NCBI GenBank assembly: GCA_035624455.1
Contig: DASPRM010000012.1
Coordinates: 1-64,000 of the forward strand
From: Terriglobales bacterium
GTDB taxonomy: Bacteria; Acidobacteriota; Terriglobia; Terriglobales; Acidobacteriaceae
DNA: 64,000 nucleotides
Direction: 5' to 3'
Part shown: piece by piece, positions 29,096 to 38,168 of the stretch
Layout: every line of letters begins with the position of its first letter
Numbering within the stretch: position 1 is the first letter of the stretch
Notes under the pieces: generated by a model
The model's database searches: none
Told to the model about the DNA's origin: nothing
The model's input: the letters and a program-made list of their open reading frames with translations, nothing else
Translations under genes and position numbers: made by a program

Positions 29096-30067
29096 CTACC
29101 GATCGACTGTCACAGCGCAGTGCGCGTACGACGCCCCTTTCACGACCACTGCGCCGAATTTCACCACTACCATCTGTGTGGCAAGCGTTCCGGTGAGACC
29201 CAACTGGAACGCCCGGGGATTGGGATCCGTCAGCCAGTGATACTCGATCATGTCCTCGCTGACGATGTAGGCAGGCAGCACCGCGCTTCCGCTGCCAGGT
29301 ACGCCGGTGTAGCCGAGCGACCACTCCGGAATGAGTGGCAGTTCGCCCGCCTGAGTGGAGAGGGTCTTCACGCGAATCCCTGCGGCAACTTCGGCTGTGG
29401 ATAGAACAACGTTGAACTCTGCCTTCATTTCGCGATCGATCAGATCGAGCAATACCGGGTTGGCGTAGATCGCGGTCGGACGGACGGCATACGAGGAATT
29501 GGCCACCATCTGCGCCACCGCCGACTTCAGGCCGTCCACAATGCTGGCGGTTGTAGCGATGGTTGCGGTATTTCCGCCGGCGGTGATCTGCGCCGCCGCG
29601 CCATAGTATTGCGTCGTTGTCGGCGCGCTCAGCGAAGTGTCATTGCCATTCCACAGTGCGACATCATGGGTGCGCATCAGGCCGTCAACAGCATCGGCGA
29701 GGTCTTTGGCCTGCAGGAAGGCAAACTGGCTCTGCTGCGAGCCCACTTCTACGTCAAACAGGTTGTAGTTGATCTGCGAGACCAGCGCCTTTAATGGAAC
29801 GCTGCGCTCCACGCGAGTCGGCGAGGACACGGCAGCCACGATGTTGCGGGGATCGACAAACCCGTTGGCCGGCGTTGGCGACGCGATCGCTGTCTGCTCG
29901 AAGAAGCGCGAGGGATGCCCGGTTGCCGGCACCTGGCGAATGCGCTGCCCGAATACGCCGCGGCGGCGCACGATGTCGGTGATCTCGGATTGGTAGCGAT
30001 TGACCTCCACCGCGCCCGGCCCGAGAAAGTCGGCCGCCGCGTGCAGGTCCAGGAACTGTGCTTTCAT
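29096..30067 (-). CDS. major capsid protein
   Basis: A 323-residue protein in the usual place after scaffold-like and protease-like genes. The N-terminus has RYQSEITDIVRRRGVFGQRIRQVPATGHPSRFFEQTAI; the middle (RSVPLKALVSQINYNLFDVEVG, AKDLADAVDGLMRTHDVALWNGNDT) matches HK97-fold capsids that span the E-loop and spine helix; the end is ILATQMVVVKFGAVVVKG-like strands. Family membership beyond the HK97 fold is not certain. A GGAG site precedes the ATG. Confidence 0.75.
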   Translation of the reverse strand: MKAQFLDLHAAADFLGPGAVEVNRYQSEITDIVRRRGVFGQRIRQVPATGHPSRFFEQTAIASPTPANGFVDPRNIVAAVSSPTRVERSVPLKALVSQINYNLFDVEVGSQQSQFAFLQAKDLADAVDGLMRTHDVALWNGNDTSLSAPTTTQYYGAAAQITAGGNTATIATTASIVDGLKSAVAQMVANSSYAVRPTAIYANPVLLDLIDREMKAEFNVVLSTAEVAAGIRVKTLSTQAGELPLIPEWSLGYTGVPGSGSAVLPAYIVSEDMIEYHWLTDPNPRAFQLGLTGTLATQMVVVKFGAVVVKGASYAHCAVTVDR

Positions 30068-30139
30068 GTTGTCTCCGTGAGAAGGTATGGAATCAAGTAG
30101 TAACTTGTTTGCGTTTGCCCGCGCGAGCGAGGCTCTCGG

Positions 30140-30565
30140 TTATTCCAATAGCCCCGCTCTGGCCATCTCCGCTTTCACCGCGATCCGCTGTTCCGGACTG
30201 AGAGACGAAAGTGCTTTGTCCAGCACTGCAGGCTCGACGACTTCCGGCACTTCATTTTTGGCCAGTAGCGAAGAGACTAGAGGCGAGAGTGTTTTGCGCG
30301 CCAAACGCGCAGCTTGAGCCTTCAGGTCGGAGTTGGCGCGCTCCAGTTCCGCTATCCGCTCTCTCCATTCGCTGTCCGGTTGCGCACGGTCACTTTCGCT
30401 ACGCTCGAGCAAACGTTCGTCGATTGCCGCCACGATGCGCTCAACCTTCGCACTAAGCTCTTCCTGCTGTGCACTCAGTCGTGCTAAAGCGCTTTCGAGG
30501 GCTTCGGCAGCCGCTGCCAGGCGATCCGTGCTGGCTGTGAGTTGTTGACTGACTGGTTCGTCCAT
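30140..30565 (-). CDS. scaffold-like coiled-coil protein
   Basis: A 141-residue, highly charged helical protein (SQQLTASTDRLAAAAEALESALARLSAQQEEL..., ERIAELERANSDLKAQAARLARK), followed by a short C-terminal helix. I chose the ATG at 30565, which has AGGAG before it. Its position between the protease-like and capsid genes, and its coiled-coil content, suit a scaffolding protein that shapes the procapsid. Confidence 0.6.
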   Translation of the reverse strand: MDEPVSQQLTASTDRLAAAAEALESALARLSAQQEELSAKVERIVAAIDERLLERSESDRAQPDSEWRERIAELERANSDLKAQAARLARKTLSPLVSSLLAKNEVPEVVEPAVLDKALSSLSPEQRIAVKAEMARAGLLE

Positions 30566-30581
30566 TCGATCTCCTTTGAAT

Positions 30582-31295
30582 TTAATTGCGGGCGAGTTCA
30601 ATCCAGGTGCTGCCGTAAGCCGCCTTGTCGGCCCACAGTACTGCTGCCCCCGTGAACGTGAATTGCGTCACTACCCAAACGTCGGCCCGCAGGTCCGCCA
30701 CCCGGGCTTCGGCGATCTCGTACGACATGCCCAAACGGCGAATTGATTCGCCGGCTAGGTTTATGTTGGTCTTGCTGGAAACACCACGAGCGCGGAGCAA
30801 TCGCGCGTTTAAGGCCGGCGTGTCATGGTCCGACGGAAGATTGATCGCAACTGCACGCGGTGATGCTACTGGCCCGAGCTCTCGATCTCTTTCGCCAGCT
30901 CCTGCTTTCCCGGATTGCAGCTTGATTTCTTTCACGATGTCTGGAAAGTCGCGCGCAAACAGATAACCTTCTACCTGCAACGACGCCCGCCTTCCGACCG
31001 CTCTTCTGCCGCTCGTCGCCAGCGACAACACCTCCGCGCCAGTAATGACTCCGACCTTCCGGCGTGCATCGTGCCGGTCCAGTGAAGGCGAGTAGTCCAG
31101 TCCCATGCCGAGCAGTGACGGCAAAGCTTCATCCACCGCAGCCCGCGTGAGCAGCACACGATGTCCACGCGCTCCCGACGGCGGCTTATCCGAAGGAATA
31201 TCCACCATGGTGAGCGCGCCACGGAATGGCACCCGGTTGGGGTGGCCATCCACTCGCGGCAGGTCAATTGCCATCGATTGCAGATCGAATTCCAT
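30582..31295 (-). CDS. probable prohead protease
   Basis: A 237-residue protein between portal and scaffold. The DYSPSLDRHDARRKVGVITGAEV block and the C-terminal SYEIAEARVADLRADVWVVTQFTFTGAAVLWADKAAY resemble capsid maturation proteases of tailed phages. The catalytic histidine/serine pair cannot be fixed by eye: His in LDRHDARRK is the best candidate. A clear AAGGA site precedes the ATG. Confidence 0.55.
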   Translation of the reverse strand: MEFDLQSMAIDLPRVDGHPNRVPFRGALTMVDIPSDKPPSGARGHRVLLTRAAVDEALPSLLGMGLDYSPSLDRHDARRKVGVITGAEVLSLATSGRRAVGRRASLQVEGYLFARDFPDIVKEIKLQSGKAGAGERDRELGPVASPRAVAINLPSDHDTPALNARLLRARGVSSKTNINLAGESIRRLGMSYEIAEARVADLRADVWVVTQFTFTGAAVLWADKAAYGSTWIELARN

Positions 31296-31343
31296 GTGTC
31301 CTTGGTACTGCCTGGAGTGTGAGGTTTCTTCTGCCCGCGAAGA

Positions 31344-32561
31344 TCAGGCTGAACGAGTTGGCAGCGGTGCCAGACCCCTCATGTCTCGTACTTCGTTCAC
31401 CGTAAGCACGCCATTGCGCAGCAGGATCTCGTCAATTTCTGCTTGCTCGCGGGCATTGGTCGTGTCCAAGTCGGTGAAGGCAAATTCCAGATCATTCCAT
31501 CCCAGCTTCTTGCTGATCACATCGCGCGTGATGTGTTCCGCGAACAAACGAGCGGAGGGAACAACCGCGTTCTGAAAAGCATCGTTGGAGAGCTGCCCCG
31601 CCGTGGAGCGGTTCACATCGTGCTCCAATCCCAGAAACATCGGTGGCAGGTCGAAAGCATCAGCGATGACGCGCAACAAAAAGGACTGCCATTCCAGACG
31701 CAGATCGGCATCGGTGCCTCCGCCGAACCGCAGCACCTCGGGCTTCTGCTCGACCGACAGAATCGGAACTCGCCCCGTGCCTTCAATCTCGTCTTGCCAC
31801 CAGCGGATCAGGCGTTCATGATGCGACGGCGTCAGATCCTGCAGCCACAGTGCGTACTGCACTACGGTGTTGCTCGCCAGCCTGGCGGCGTAACGATGAG
31901 CGCCCAGAAATTCGTTGATCGTTTCAAACGCCACCTCTACCCGGCCCAGTCCGAATGGAGTGTGAGTTCGGGGATTCAGCCGCACATACATCAGGTCTTC
32001 GTCGTTCAGAACGATGTTGCCTTCCGGACCGTAGCGGCCGGTCACCTGAACATAACGCGGCGAGTTCGGCTGACCGTCCCAGTCGGAACGCATGCGAATG
32101 GTCGCGCCATCCACCGGCCACAAGACCACCGGGCGATTGGGGTCAGCTGTGGCCACAATCTCCGCCGCTCCGAACCCACCCACGATGATGTCTTCCAGCA
32201 CCTGTTCCGCGAAGGAACGAAAGGAATCGTCCGGATTGGGCGCTTCGAGCGCCTCCGTCAGCGCCTGAACTCGCTCAGGACCCGCAGGTAATTCGGACAA
32301 CGCGCGTCCCTTGCGCGGCTGCACTCTCCAGTGCATGCCAGCAATGCGGTCCTTGATCGTATTAATCGCCTTGCGCGCCACCGGCGTCTCAGCAAACTTG
32401 CGCAGGTTCGAAGGCGTGGGCTTGGGCAGCGCGTTTGTCGGCGTTGCATAGGTTGTAAGGATTGAGGGCAGGGCAATGGTGCGCCGCTTTTCAGGTTTGG
32501 CGGCGAGCGCACCTCCGCCCAGCCGGCGCAGGGCGCCGAACAATCCGTCTTTGATGTTCAT
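31344..32561 (-). CDS. phage portal protein
   Basis: A 405-residue portal subunit; twelve of these form the DNA entry ring. Typical segments are RKAINTIKDRIAGMHWRVQPRKG, DLMYVRLNPRTHTPFGLGRVEVAFETINEFLGAHRYAARLASNTV, RLEWQSFLLRVIADAFDLPPMFLGLEHDVNRSTAGQLSNDAF (the family's stem helix and the LP-P-x-F-LG motif) and the C-terminal ILLRNGVLTVNEVRDMRGLAPLP. The ATG at 32561 is preferred; the frame is open 15 codons further. It is separated from the terminase by the HipA-like/DUF3037 pair. Confidence 0.85.
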   Translation of the reverse strand: MNIKDGLFGALRRLGGGALAAKPEKRRTIALPSILTTYATPTNALPKPTPSNLRKFAETPVARKAINTIKDRIAGMHWRVQPRKGRALSELPAGPERVQALTEALEAPNPDDSFRSFAEQVLEDIIVGGFGAAEIVATADPNRPVVLWPVDGATIRMRSDWDGQPNSPRYVQVTGRYGPEGNIVLNDEDLMYVRLNPRTHTPFGLGRVEVAFETINEFLGAHRYAARLASNTVVQYALWLQDLTPSHHERLIRWWQDEIEGTGRVPILSVEQKPEVLRFGGGTDADLRLEWQSFLLRVIADAFDLPPMFLGLEHDVNRSTAGQLSNDAFQNAVVPSARLFAEHITRDVISKKLGWNDLEFAFTDLDTTNAREQAEIDEILLRNGVLTVNEVRDMRGLAPLPTRSA

Positions 32562-32612
32562 GATTTGTTTTTGAACCTGTTTGTGGTGCGTTACGACGAG
32601 GTACAAAGCAAG

Positions 32613-33419
32613 CTAAGCGTGCATGTCGATGCGTATCTTCTCCGCGATCTCTGGCAATGATTCGGTGGTCGCCAGCACTATGCCTGCGCTCTCCATCTTC
32701 TTCAGTGCGAATCGCGTTTCCGAATCCGAGCGATCCAAAGTCTCGACAATCGCGGTCAACTCGCTGCTGGCATTCTCCAACCGCTGGATTCCGGCCTGAA
32801 TCTCCGGATAAGTGAGCGCCAGGATGCGCGCCGGCTCTACCGAGGTCTGCACCGATACTGCGTGAATCAGCTTCACAATTCCGTTCGGGCGGTAGCCGCA
32901 ATCGATCTTCAGCGGATCATCTGCGTCCGTGTATCTGGCTATGCTGATGTCCTTGAACAGCAGATCCCAGACGCCAGTACGACGAAACGCGCTCTGCATT
33001 AGGCCACGAATCGCCCGTCGTCCTGTGAGCTCGCGCTTGCCGGTGACGCGTGGTTCCACGTACATCTCGGCCAGGCGGTCGACCTCTTCCGCCGGCGCGT
33101 CACTAAGCACTGCGGCAGGTGGCGTCAATTCGATGCTGTTTGAAAGATACTGCTCCAGCCTGCCCAGAATCAGCTCGCCCTCAGCCCCAGCGTTGAGCAG
33201 CATTCGCAAATCGGTTTCCAGCGACTCCAGGACTTCGATGTCCGCCGCCGGATTCAAGCAACGCACTCGCCGCCAGTCGCGCGTGAAACGCACATCGGCA
33301 AAATCGCTTCCGCCTTCGCTGTGCGATCGGAAGAGTACGCCGATATTGACGAACTCTCCCTTCACCACGTCCGGCATGTAGCGGACAAGCGAAAACTCGC
33401 ATTTGCTGTGCTGCGCCAT
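32613..33419 (-). CDS. DUF3037-family protein
   Basis: A 268-residue protein starting at the ATG at 33419. The opening CEFSLVRYMPDVVKGEFVNIGVLF is the hallmark of the DUF3037 family, whose function is unknown. The rest is helical with a basic C-terminus. It begins 8 bases after the HipA-like gene's stop, so the two are co-translated. DUF3037 genes are commonly found next to HipA-like kinases, as recalled from family knowledge. It interrupts the packaging genes. Confidence 0.8.
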   Translation of the reverse strand: MAQHSKCEFSLVRYMPDVVKGEFVNIGVLFRSHSEGGSDFADVRFTRDWRRVRCLNPAADIEVLESLETDLRMLLNAGAEGELILGRLEQYLSNSIELTPPAAVLSDAPAEEVDRLAEMYVEPRVTGKRELTGRRAIRGLMQSAFRRTGVWDLLFKDISIARYTDADDPLKIDCGYRPNGIVKLIHAVSVQTSVEPARILALTYPEIQAGIQRLENASSELTAIVETLDRSDSETRFALKKMESAGIVLATTESLPEIAEKIRIDMHA

Positions 33420-33427
33420 AGGTTGTG

Positions 33428-34315
33428 CTAGTTCCAACGACTCGGATCAGCTTCCACGAATCCGCCGATGACCGCCAACTGTTCTCCCCCCGCAGGCGTT
33501 TCCTGCACTCGCCCACGGCCCCTCCAATTAGGAAACGGATGCCGCGTGGAGTTACGAAAATCGTCGATCAGCCGGCGCGCCATGGATCGCCTCTGCGCCA
33601 ACTTGCTGACCAGTTGTTCCATCGCGTCCAAGTCGTGACCGTACCATCCCGGGGGAATGGTTTCGGCCACAGACCACACTTCCTCTACGTCCATCTGCTC
33701 GAGACGCGATAGCCAGGGCTCAAACGACTCCCACCCCGTTACGCCCACATACACATCGTTGCGGAGGTACACGCCGCGCAGCGGCGAATCTTCGAAGGTC
33801 CACTCCCCCGCGTTGAAGCAGTACCCCTGATCGATGAATGCCGCGGTGAACTTCCGCTCCCGGCCTTTTTTCCAGAAGGCTGCCTGGCGGCCATTCGCGT
33901 TGCAGGTCCATTTGTCCAATGCGAGCATGCCGGCAAAGGCCTCAAGGTTGCGGACTCGACCGATCATCGCTTCAGGAAGATAATCGAACACCTCGCCTTC
34001 CCGAGGATCCACCACGTAGCGCGACCCGAACTGCAGTCCCGCCTGGCAGCGGATCGTCTGCTGCGCCAACTGCATGTGCAGCTCGGGTGTGTGCTCGATC
34101 AGCCAATCACTCACTTCTACCACTTCACTCACCGCCACTGGCAATCCCAATCGCTCTGCCAGCCGCGACGCAAATAAGTCATTCGCCAGCACCCGCGGAT
34201 GTTGTGGGTTGTTCTGAAACTTCACCACGTAATAATAGCCGTCATCGGCACGCATTAGATGGCTCTGCGCACCGCCTCGCATCCGGCGGATGTGCTGAAC
34301 GGCTACGACAGGCAA
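33428..34315 (-). CDS. HipA-like kinase
   Basis: A 295-residue protein with a kinase-like fold of the HipA-like group. Lys32 in YYVVKF is the probable ATP-binding lysine. DKWTCNANGRQAAF (134-147) stands where HipA has its catalytic DRHxxN loop, and FIDQGYCF (160-167) where it has the metal-binding DFG-type motif. A TTG start follows an AGAGG site. There is no HipB antitoxin gene beside it; the DUF3037 gene is the partner. It lies between terminase and portal genes, so it may be a cargo gene. Substrate unknown. Confidence 0.75.
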   Translation of the reverse strand: MPVVAVQHIRRMRGGAQSHLMRADDGYYYVVKFQNNPQHPRVLANDLFASRLAERLGLPVAVSEVVEVSDWLIEHTPELHMQLAQQTIRCQAGLQFGSRYVVDPREGEVFDYLPEAMIGRVRNLEAFAGMLALDKWTCNANGRQAAFWKKGRERKFTAAFIDQGYCFNAGEWTFEDSPLRGVYLRNDVYVGVTGWESFEPWLSRLEQMDVEEVWSVAETIPPGWYGHDLDAMEQLVSKLAQRRSMARRLIDDFRNSTRHPFPNWRGRGRVQETPAGGEQLAVIGGFVEADPSRWN

Positions 34316-34473
34316 CCGGGCCTCTTCTTCCCGCCCGCATTCGGCGAGCTAGAGGATCAAGGCCTAAATCTTAATCATGCAACTTCAGATGTCGATGTGA
34401 CTGATAACACCCCAGCCGCTTCGCCAATCGCCAAGTTATGCCCGATTTGAAACAAGCCGTGGTTCTTCCAAGT

Positions 34474-36099
34474 TCATCCCCTCCCGACGCCTCTAAGCTC
34501 GAGTCTGCAGTTCCTGGCATCACAGCTGGTGTCGCCTCTTACTGCCAGTGCGATCGCCATAGCCATCACGCAATCGTCGTGGCTGCCGGAAGCGGCTCGC
34601 GACGAGCCATCGGCGGAGCGCACAAATGTCCTGCATTCCCGCAACAGCCGAGGGCTGTTGAACCATTCCGGATGCAGGCTCAGAATTGCGGCAAAATTCT
34701 CGATCATTACCGGACGGCTGGCCACCGACGTCAACCAACCCTGCTGCGAACCCTGGGCGTAGACGTTTGCGTACTTCAGTACGGCAGTCAGATGGGCCAG
34801 CACGGCGTGACCATGATTATTTCTCTCCACGGCTACCAACGCTGTCCCATATTCTCGGCCCAGGTCCGCAACCCGCCTGGCAAGCTCCTGCGGAGTAAAG
34901 TGCCCCAGCAGTTCCGCACACTGGCGTCCGTCCCAGCGATCGATTACCTGGGCACAGGCGCTATCCCCATCGCACCCTCCGCCTGCCGGATCTACGCCAA
35001 TGATGTAATCGCGTCCAAGCTGCGCCGGCCACCAGATCAGCAGACGCCCGCTATCGCGGCTTTCGGCGACCAGAGCGTCCCCGTCGCGATCCACAGATGC
35101 TTTAAGCCGGGACTCAAGGATTTCCAGATCGAAAACACATTCGCCCGAAGCGAGGAAGCAGGATTCCGGATCTTCAGCAAACTCTTGCGCAGCCAACCCG
35201 CGAAAGTTCGCACGGATCTGTCTGCGGTACGCAATTTGCTCCTGATCCAGGCCAACTTGGGTGATCAGGTTCCGTTCTTCTTCGCTGAAACAGTCGACGA
35301 ACGCGCCCGCGCAGCGATAAGAACGATCCAGCCACCAGGGGAAAAAATGCTTTACATAGCCGGTGCGATCCGCCTGCTCCCACTCCTGATAGAAGACATC
35401 TCCAAGTCCATTGGGAGTGCTTTCTAAGACAATCTGGCCTTGCGGCGGCACTGCGGCGCGGAGTGATGCCAGCACCTCCGCCCCGTCACGCGGCCAGCGT
35501 GCCACCTCCGAGCAGTGCAGGTTGTTGATCGTCAGGCCTCGGCCCGCATTCGGGTCGGCGGCGGTCTCTACCCGGTATTCGCTATCCAGGTCGGGATACG
35601 CCAGTTGCCTGACGTTCGCCCGCGAGGTTTTCAGCACTCCCGTACGCAGCCAGTCCGGCAAGTTCTCCTGGAACCGGCGCACGATACGGAAGATTTCTTC
35701 CGCTGAGTCCTGATCGTGGGCAACCTGTACACTCAGGCTGCCCGGCCGCGTGACGGTATCGATGAAGAAACGTGCTGCCACATAAGTTGTGATCCCCAGT
35801 TGCCGTGCTTTGAGCACAATGTTGCGTGGGCCCCAGCGCTCATCCATCTGCCTCTGCGCCCGATTGAGATTGAACGGGACATGCGCTCCCCTTTTGTTGC
35901 GAATGCGCAGCCATGCCTCGAAGAGGCACTCCCTTCCCGTCCACCCGCAGCCCAGGCGTTCCTGCAAGCGATCGCCATAGGCGATCAGGACCTCACGGTC
36001 CCTTCGCGGATCTCCTAATTCTGGATTTTTATGGGTTTTAGCAAACTCGCCTGTCAAACTCGCAGGCAAATCTAAGAAAGCAGAATTATTTCCAGACAA
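34474..36099 (-). CDS. terminase large subunit
   Basis: A 541-residue DNA-packaging motor. The ATPase part has the Walker A-like KARQLGITT (97-105) and Walker B glutamate Glu198 in NNLHCSEVARWP. The nuclease part has Asp370 in YIIGVDPAGGG, Glu425 in VAVERNNHG and the Asp508/509 pair in SGSHDDCVMAMAIAL, so both activities look intact. No small terminase subunit is recognised upstream. A 158-base gap separates it from the HipA-like gene downstream. Confidence 0.92.
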   Translation of the reverse strand: MSGNNSAFLDLPASLTGEFAKTHKNPELGDPRRDREVLIAYGDRLQERLGCGWTGRECLFEAWLRIRNKRGAHVPFNLNRAQRQMDERWGPRNIVLKARQLGITTYVAARFFIDTVTRPGSLSVQVAHDQDSAEEIFRIVRRFQENLPDWLRTGVLKTSRANVRQLAYPDLDSEYRVETAADPNAGRGLTINNLHCSEVARWPRDGAEVLASLRAAVPPQGQIVLESTPNGLGDVFYQEWEQADRTGYVKHFFPWWLDRSYRCAGAFVDCFSEEERNLITQVGLDQEQIAYRRQIRANFRGLAAQEFAEDPESCFLASGECVFDLEILESRLKASVDRDGDALVAESRDSGRLLIWWPAQLGRDYIIGVDPAGGGCDGDSACAQVIDRWDGRQCAELLGHFTPQELARRVADLGREYGTALVAVERNNHGHAVLAHLTAVLKYANVYAQGSQQGWLTSVASRPVMIENFAAILSLHPEWFNSPRLLRECRTFVRSADGSSRAASGSHDDCVMAMAIALAVRGDTSCDARNCRLELRGVGRG

Positions 36100-36116
36100 A
36101 AAGCCCTTACTTGGTA

Positions 36117-36581
36117 TTACTGCTTCGCCGCGTTTTCCGCGGTCACAAACGTTCTCATGTAGTCCTCGACACTGCGCACGTAAACATCCGCCAGATCCAC
36201 TACATGCCGGCGCGACTCCAGCATCTCCGCCGCATCCCGAGACGAATAACCCAGAACGCGCAGAATGGCCAGCGCCATCATGGGCGCGCGGTGAACTCCC
36301 GCGGCACAGTGAATCAAAAGCTTGCCTTCCGGGCGATCCAGGACTCGCAGAGCGAAATCCACTCCCCGCTGAAATACGTGTGGCGGCTTGGGCTGAAAAT
36401 CATCATCCACCGGATTCCACAACACTTCAATGCTGTAAGGTTCCGCCAGTTCCGTATCATCAAACTCAATCTGCATATCGATGATGTGGGTGACACCGGC
36501 GCGCGCCACTTCGATCATCTTGTCTTTCGTCCAGATGCCGCCACCGACTGCGATCCGGTCGGTGATCCACGTCATATCCAT
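36117..36581 (-). CDS. dual-specificity-type protein phosphatase
   Basis: A 154-residue cysteine phosphatase starting at MDMTWITDRIAVGG (ATG 36581, with GAAGG upstream). The signature HCAAGVHRAP gives the CX5R loop with Cys92 and Arg98; the general acid lies in NPVDDDF (about 59-61). IDMQIEFDD and YSSRDAAEMLESRR are typical. It probably removes phosphate from proteins or RNA/nucleotides. It ends 17 bases before the terminase start, so it belongs to the phage operon; such an enzyme is unusual there. Confidence 0.85.
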   Translation of the reverse strand: MDMTWITDRIAVGGGIWTKDKMIEVARAGVTHIIDMQIEFDDTELAEPYSIEVLWNPVDDDFQPKPPHVFQRGVDFALRVLDRPEGKLLIHCAAGVHRAPMMALAILRVLGYSSRDAAEMLESRRHVVDLADVYVRSVEDYMRTFVTAENAAKQ

Positions 36582-36935
36582 GGTGGAACCTTCTTCTCCT
36601 CGCGCCCTGCAACTTGGATGCGCGCTTGCCGTGAACCGACTTGCTGCCATTTTAAAGCACTGCAACTGTCGTTCGCGAAATCTCCGCTGTTCCGGCGTAA
36701 CCAGTGTCCACCTTCGGAGGTAACATCCTCACCGAGGTCTCTGACGGTCAAAAAGAACGGCGCAGCGCCGACTTCGGCCGGCTGCTGCGCCGCAACTTCA
36801 GGAGGAAACCTTCAATTTTCCCTTACATTTTCAGAATACCAAGTTTGACAGGGTATTTGGGACATTCTGCCCGGTACTTTATTAATCCTCTTTCCAGCAA
36901 GTTACACAGAAAACCCCAAAATACCCCTCTTGACA
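36582..36935. other. untranslated gap between the sigma-like gene and the phosphatase
   Basis: This 354-base space has no supported gene. It is AT-richer near 36830-36940 and contains related short words (AATACC, GGGTATTTGGGACA, AAAATACCCC) in both orientations, which may be binding sites or secondary structure. A promoter for the phosphatase-terminase block would fit here, but I see no convincing -35/-10 pair. Confidence 0.4.
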
Positions 36936-37592
36936 TTACATCCTCCGGACCGAGTCCGCGGATACGGCCTCGGCGAGCAAGAACCATTTTGCTTCCCGCA
37001 ACAGCGTAGCATCGCTTAGATCCTCGCCACAGTCGGGCTCCGGATCGGGAGGCTGAACGTTCTCGCTCATGTTAAGCGTGGCCGCCTTAAGCACTACGTC
37101 CGGCCGGGATTGCGGTCGTGCCGCGTTTTGCCTGGGATTGACGTTGCTCAGCGGCTCGAGCAATCCCCGTTCCAGAAAAAGGGCCGTGACGGCATCCAGG
37201 GCCTCGGGATATTTCCGAAGCACCGTCTTCCGGGAACAGCCCATCATCAGCGCCGTCTCCTCCTGCGTGTAGTCCTGGAAAACACGCCGCGCAATCAGTC
37301 GCTGTGTCTCCAAATCCAGTTCCTCGAGACAACGTTCAACGTCATGCACGAAGATAACTGCATCTTCGAAACTGTTCATGCGGTAGGAGGTGACGCGCGT
37401 ACGGAAGAACTCGCGCCCCAGCAGGGAAGGAAGCCTCCCCAGTTCCACAGACATGCGAAAGTACTTACGCAGACAGGCCTCTGTGCGAACGCGGTACAAG
37501 CAGAGATCGGCGGCATTCCCTTCCAGGGTCAGCCCCACATTCGGTGAGGCATAAATGGATTCTGTCAGTTCAAGCGCAGGCTCTAAACGCAA
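36936..37592 (-). CDS. sigma-70 region-4-like DNA-binding protein
   Basis: A 218-residue protein from a TTG at 37592 (GGGGGT upstream), which overlaps the stop of the Zn-ribbon gene. The segment VERCLEELDLETQRLIARRVFQDYTQEETALMMGCSRKTVLRKYPEALDAVTALFLERG is a helix-turn-helix of sigma region 4 type. No region 2 is visible, so it is more likely a phage transcription activator or a divergent sigma than a full sigma factor. It is the second gene of the leftward operon. Confidence 0.6.
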   Translation of the reverse strand: MRLEPALELTESIYASPNVGLTLEGNAADLCLYRVRTEACLRKYFRMSVELGRLPSLLGREFFRTRVTSYRMNSFEDAVIFVHDVERCLEELDLETQRLIARRVFQDYTQEETALMMGCSRKTVLRKYPEALDAVTALFLERGLLEPLSNVNPRQNAARPQSRPDVVLKAATLNMSENVQPPDPEPDCGEDLSDATLLREAKWFLLAEAVSADSVRRM

Positions 37593-37882
37593 TTTACACC
37601 CCCAGCGCACTCGGCCTGCGCGATTTCCAGCACTTCAGGATGCTGGATCTCAGGAGTGTTCCAACCATGGGTTGCATGATTGATGCGACCCGATGCCCTC
37701 GTCCTTCGCCGATAGCGTCTCGCCGGCGAGATCTGGTCAGATGGCAGTAATTCCTGGAGTTGCAGCGTGCAACTTCCACAATAAGCATGCATGCTGCCTT
37801 GCGGACGCAACCACAGTCCGCCACAGCGCTCGCAATATTTCAGCTCAAGCTTTTGTTCTTGGTGTGGCGCGCATTCCAACAT
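37583..37882 (-). CDS. small zinc-ribbon protein
   Basis: A 99-residue protein with two CxxC pairs, YCERCGGLW and YCGSCTLQ, forming a zinc ribbon. The ATG follows a good GGAGAC site. It is the first gene of the leftward operon, facing the repressor. The C-terminal part is low in order and basic. Perhaps an early regulator; family unknown. Confidence 0.55.
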   Translation of the reverse strand: MLECAPHQEQKLELKYCERCGGLWLRPQGSMHAYCGSCTLQLQELLPSDQISPARRYRRRTRASGRINHATHGWNTPEIQHPEVLEIAQAECAGGVNCV

Positions 37883-37934
37883 GTTTCAGTCTCCTAATGG
37901 AAAAGGGTGAAGTGAGCAATAAGGGAGAAAGGTA

Positions 37935-38168
37935 ATGGAAAGCGATCCCGGCGCCGGCCAGTTCGTTTTGGGGAGGATCGACCGAAGCAGGATTCGCAGG
38001 ATGAAAGACCTCAAAGACCTCTTTGGGAAGCAGATTTTTCGCAAGCCTGAATCTTCCCTTGCGTCTGCTCGCTCGGCGGGCCAGACTATGTGCGCCCATT
38101 TCGTCTCAGATTCCGAAGAGCTGATACCTGTCTTGGCTTCCGGGCTCCTATGCTGTACCGCCGGTTGA
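37935..38168 (+). CDS. doubtful small rightward gene
   Basis: A 77-residue frame with a good GGGAGAAAGG site before its ATG and a basic helical core (RSRIRRMKDLKDLFGKQIFRKPE). It lies in the control region opposite the leftward operon. No family is recognised, and the site could be chance. I record it because of the ribosome site alone. Confidence 0.25.
   Translation: MESDPGAGQFVLGRIDRSRIRRMKDLKDLFGKQIFRKPESSLASARSAGQTMCAHFVSDSEELIPVLASGLLCCTAG

Noticed and set aside
31443-32291. A rightward frame of 282 codons opposite the portal gene
   Set aside because: It is antisense to a recognised portal protein and has no domain of its own.
34438-35427. A long rightward open frame (329 codons) opposite the terminase gene
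   Set aside because: It lies wholly antisense to a terminase with all its catalytic motifs, lacks a ribosome site and shows no recognisable domain.
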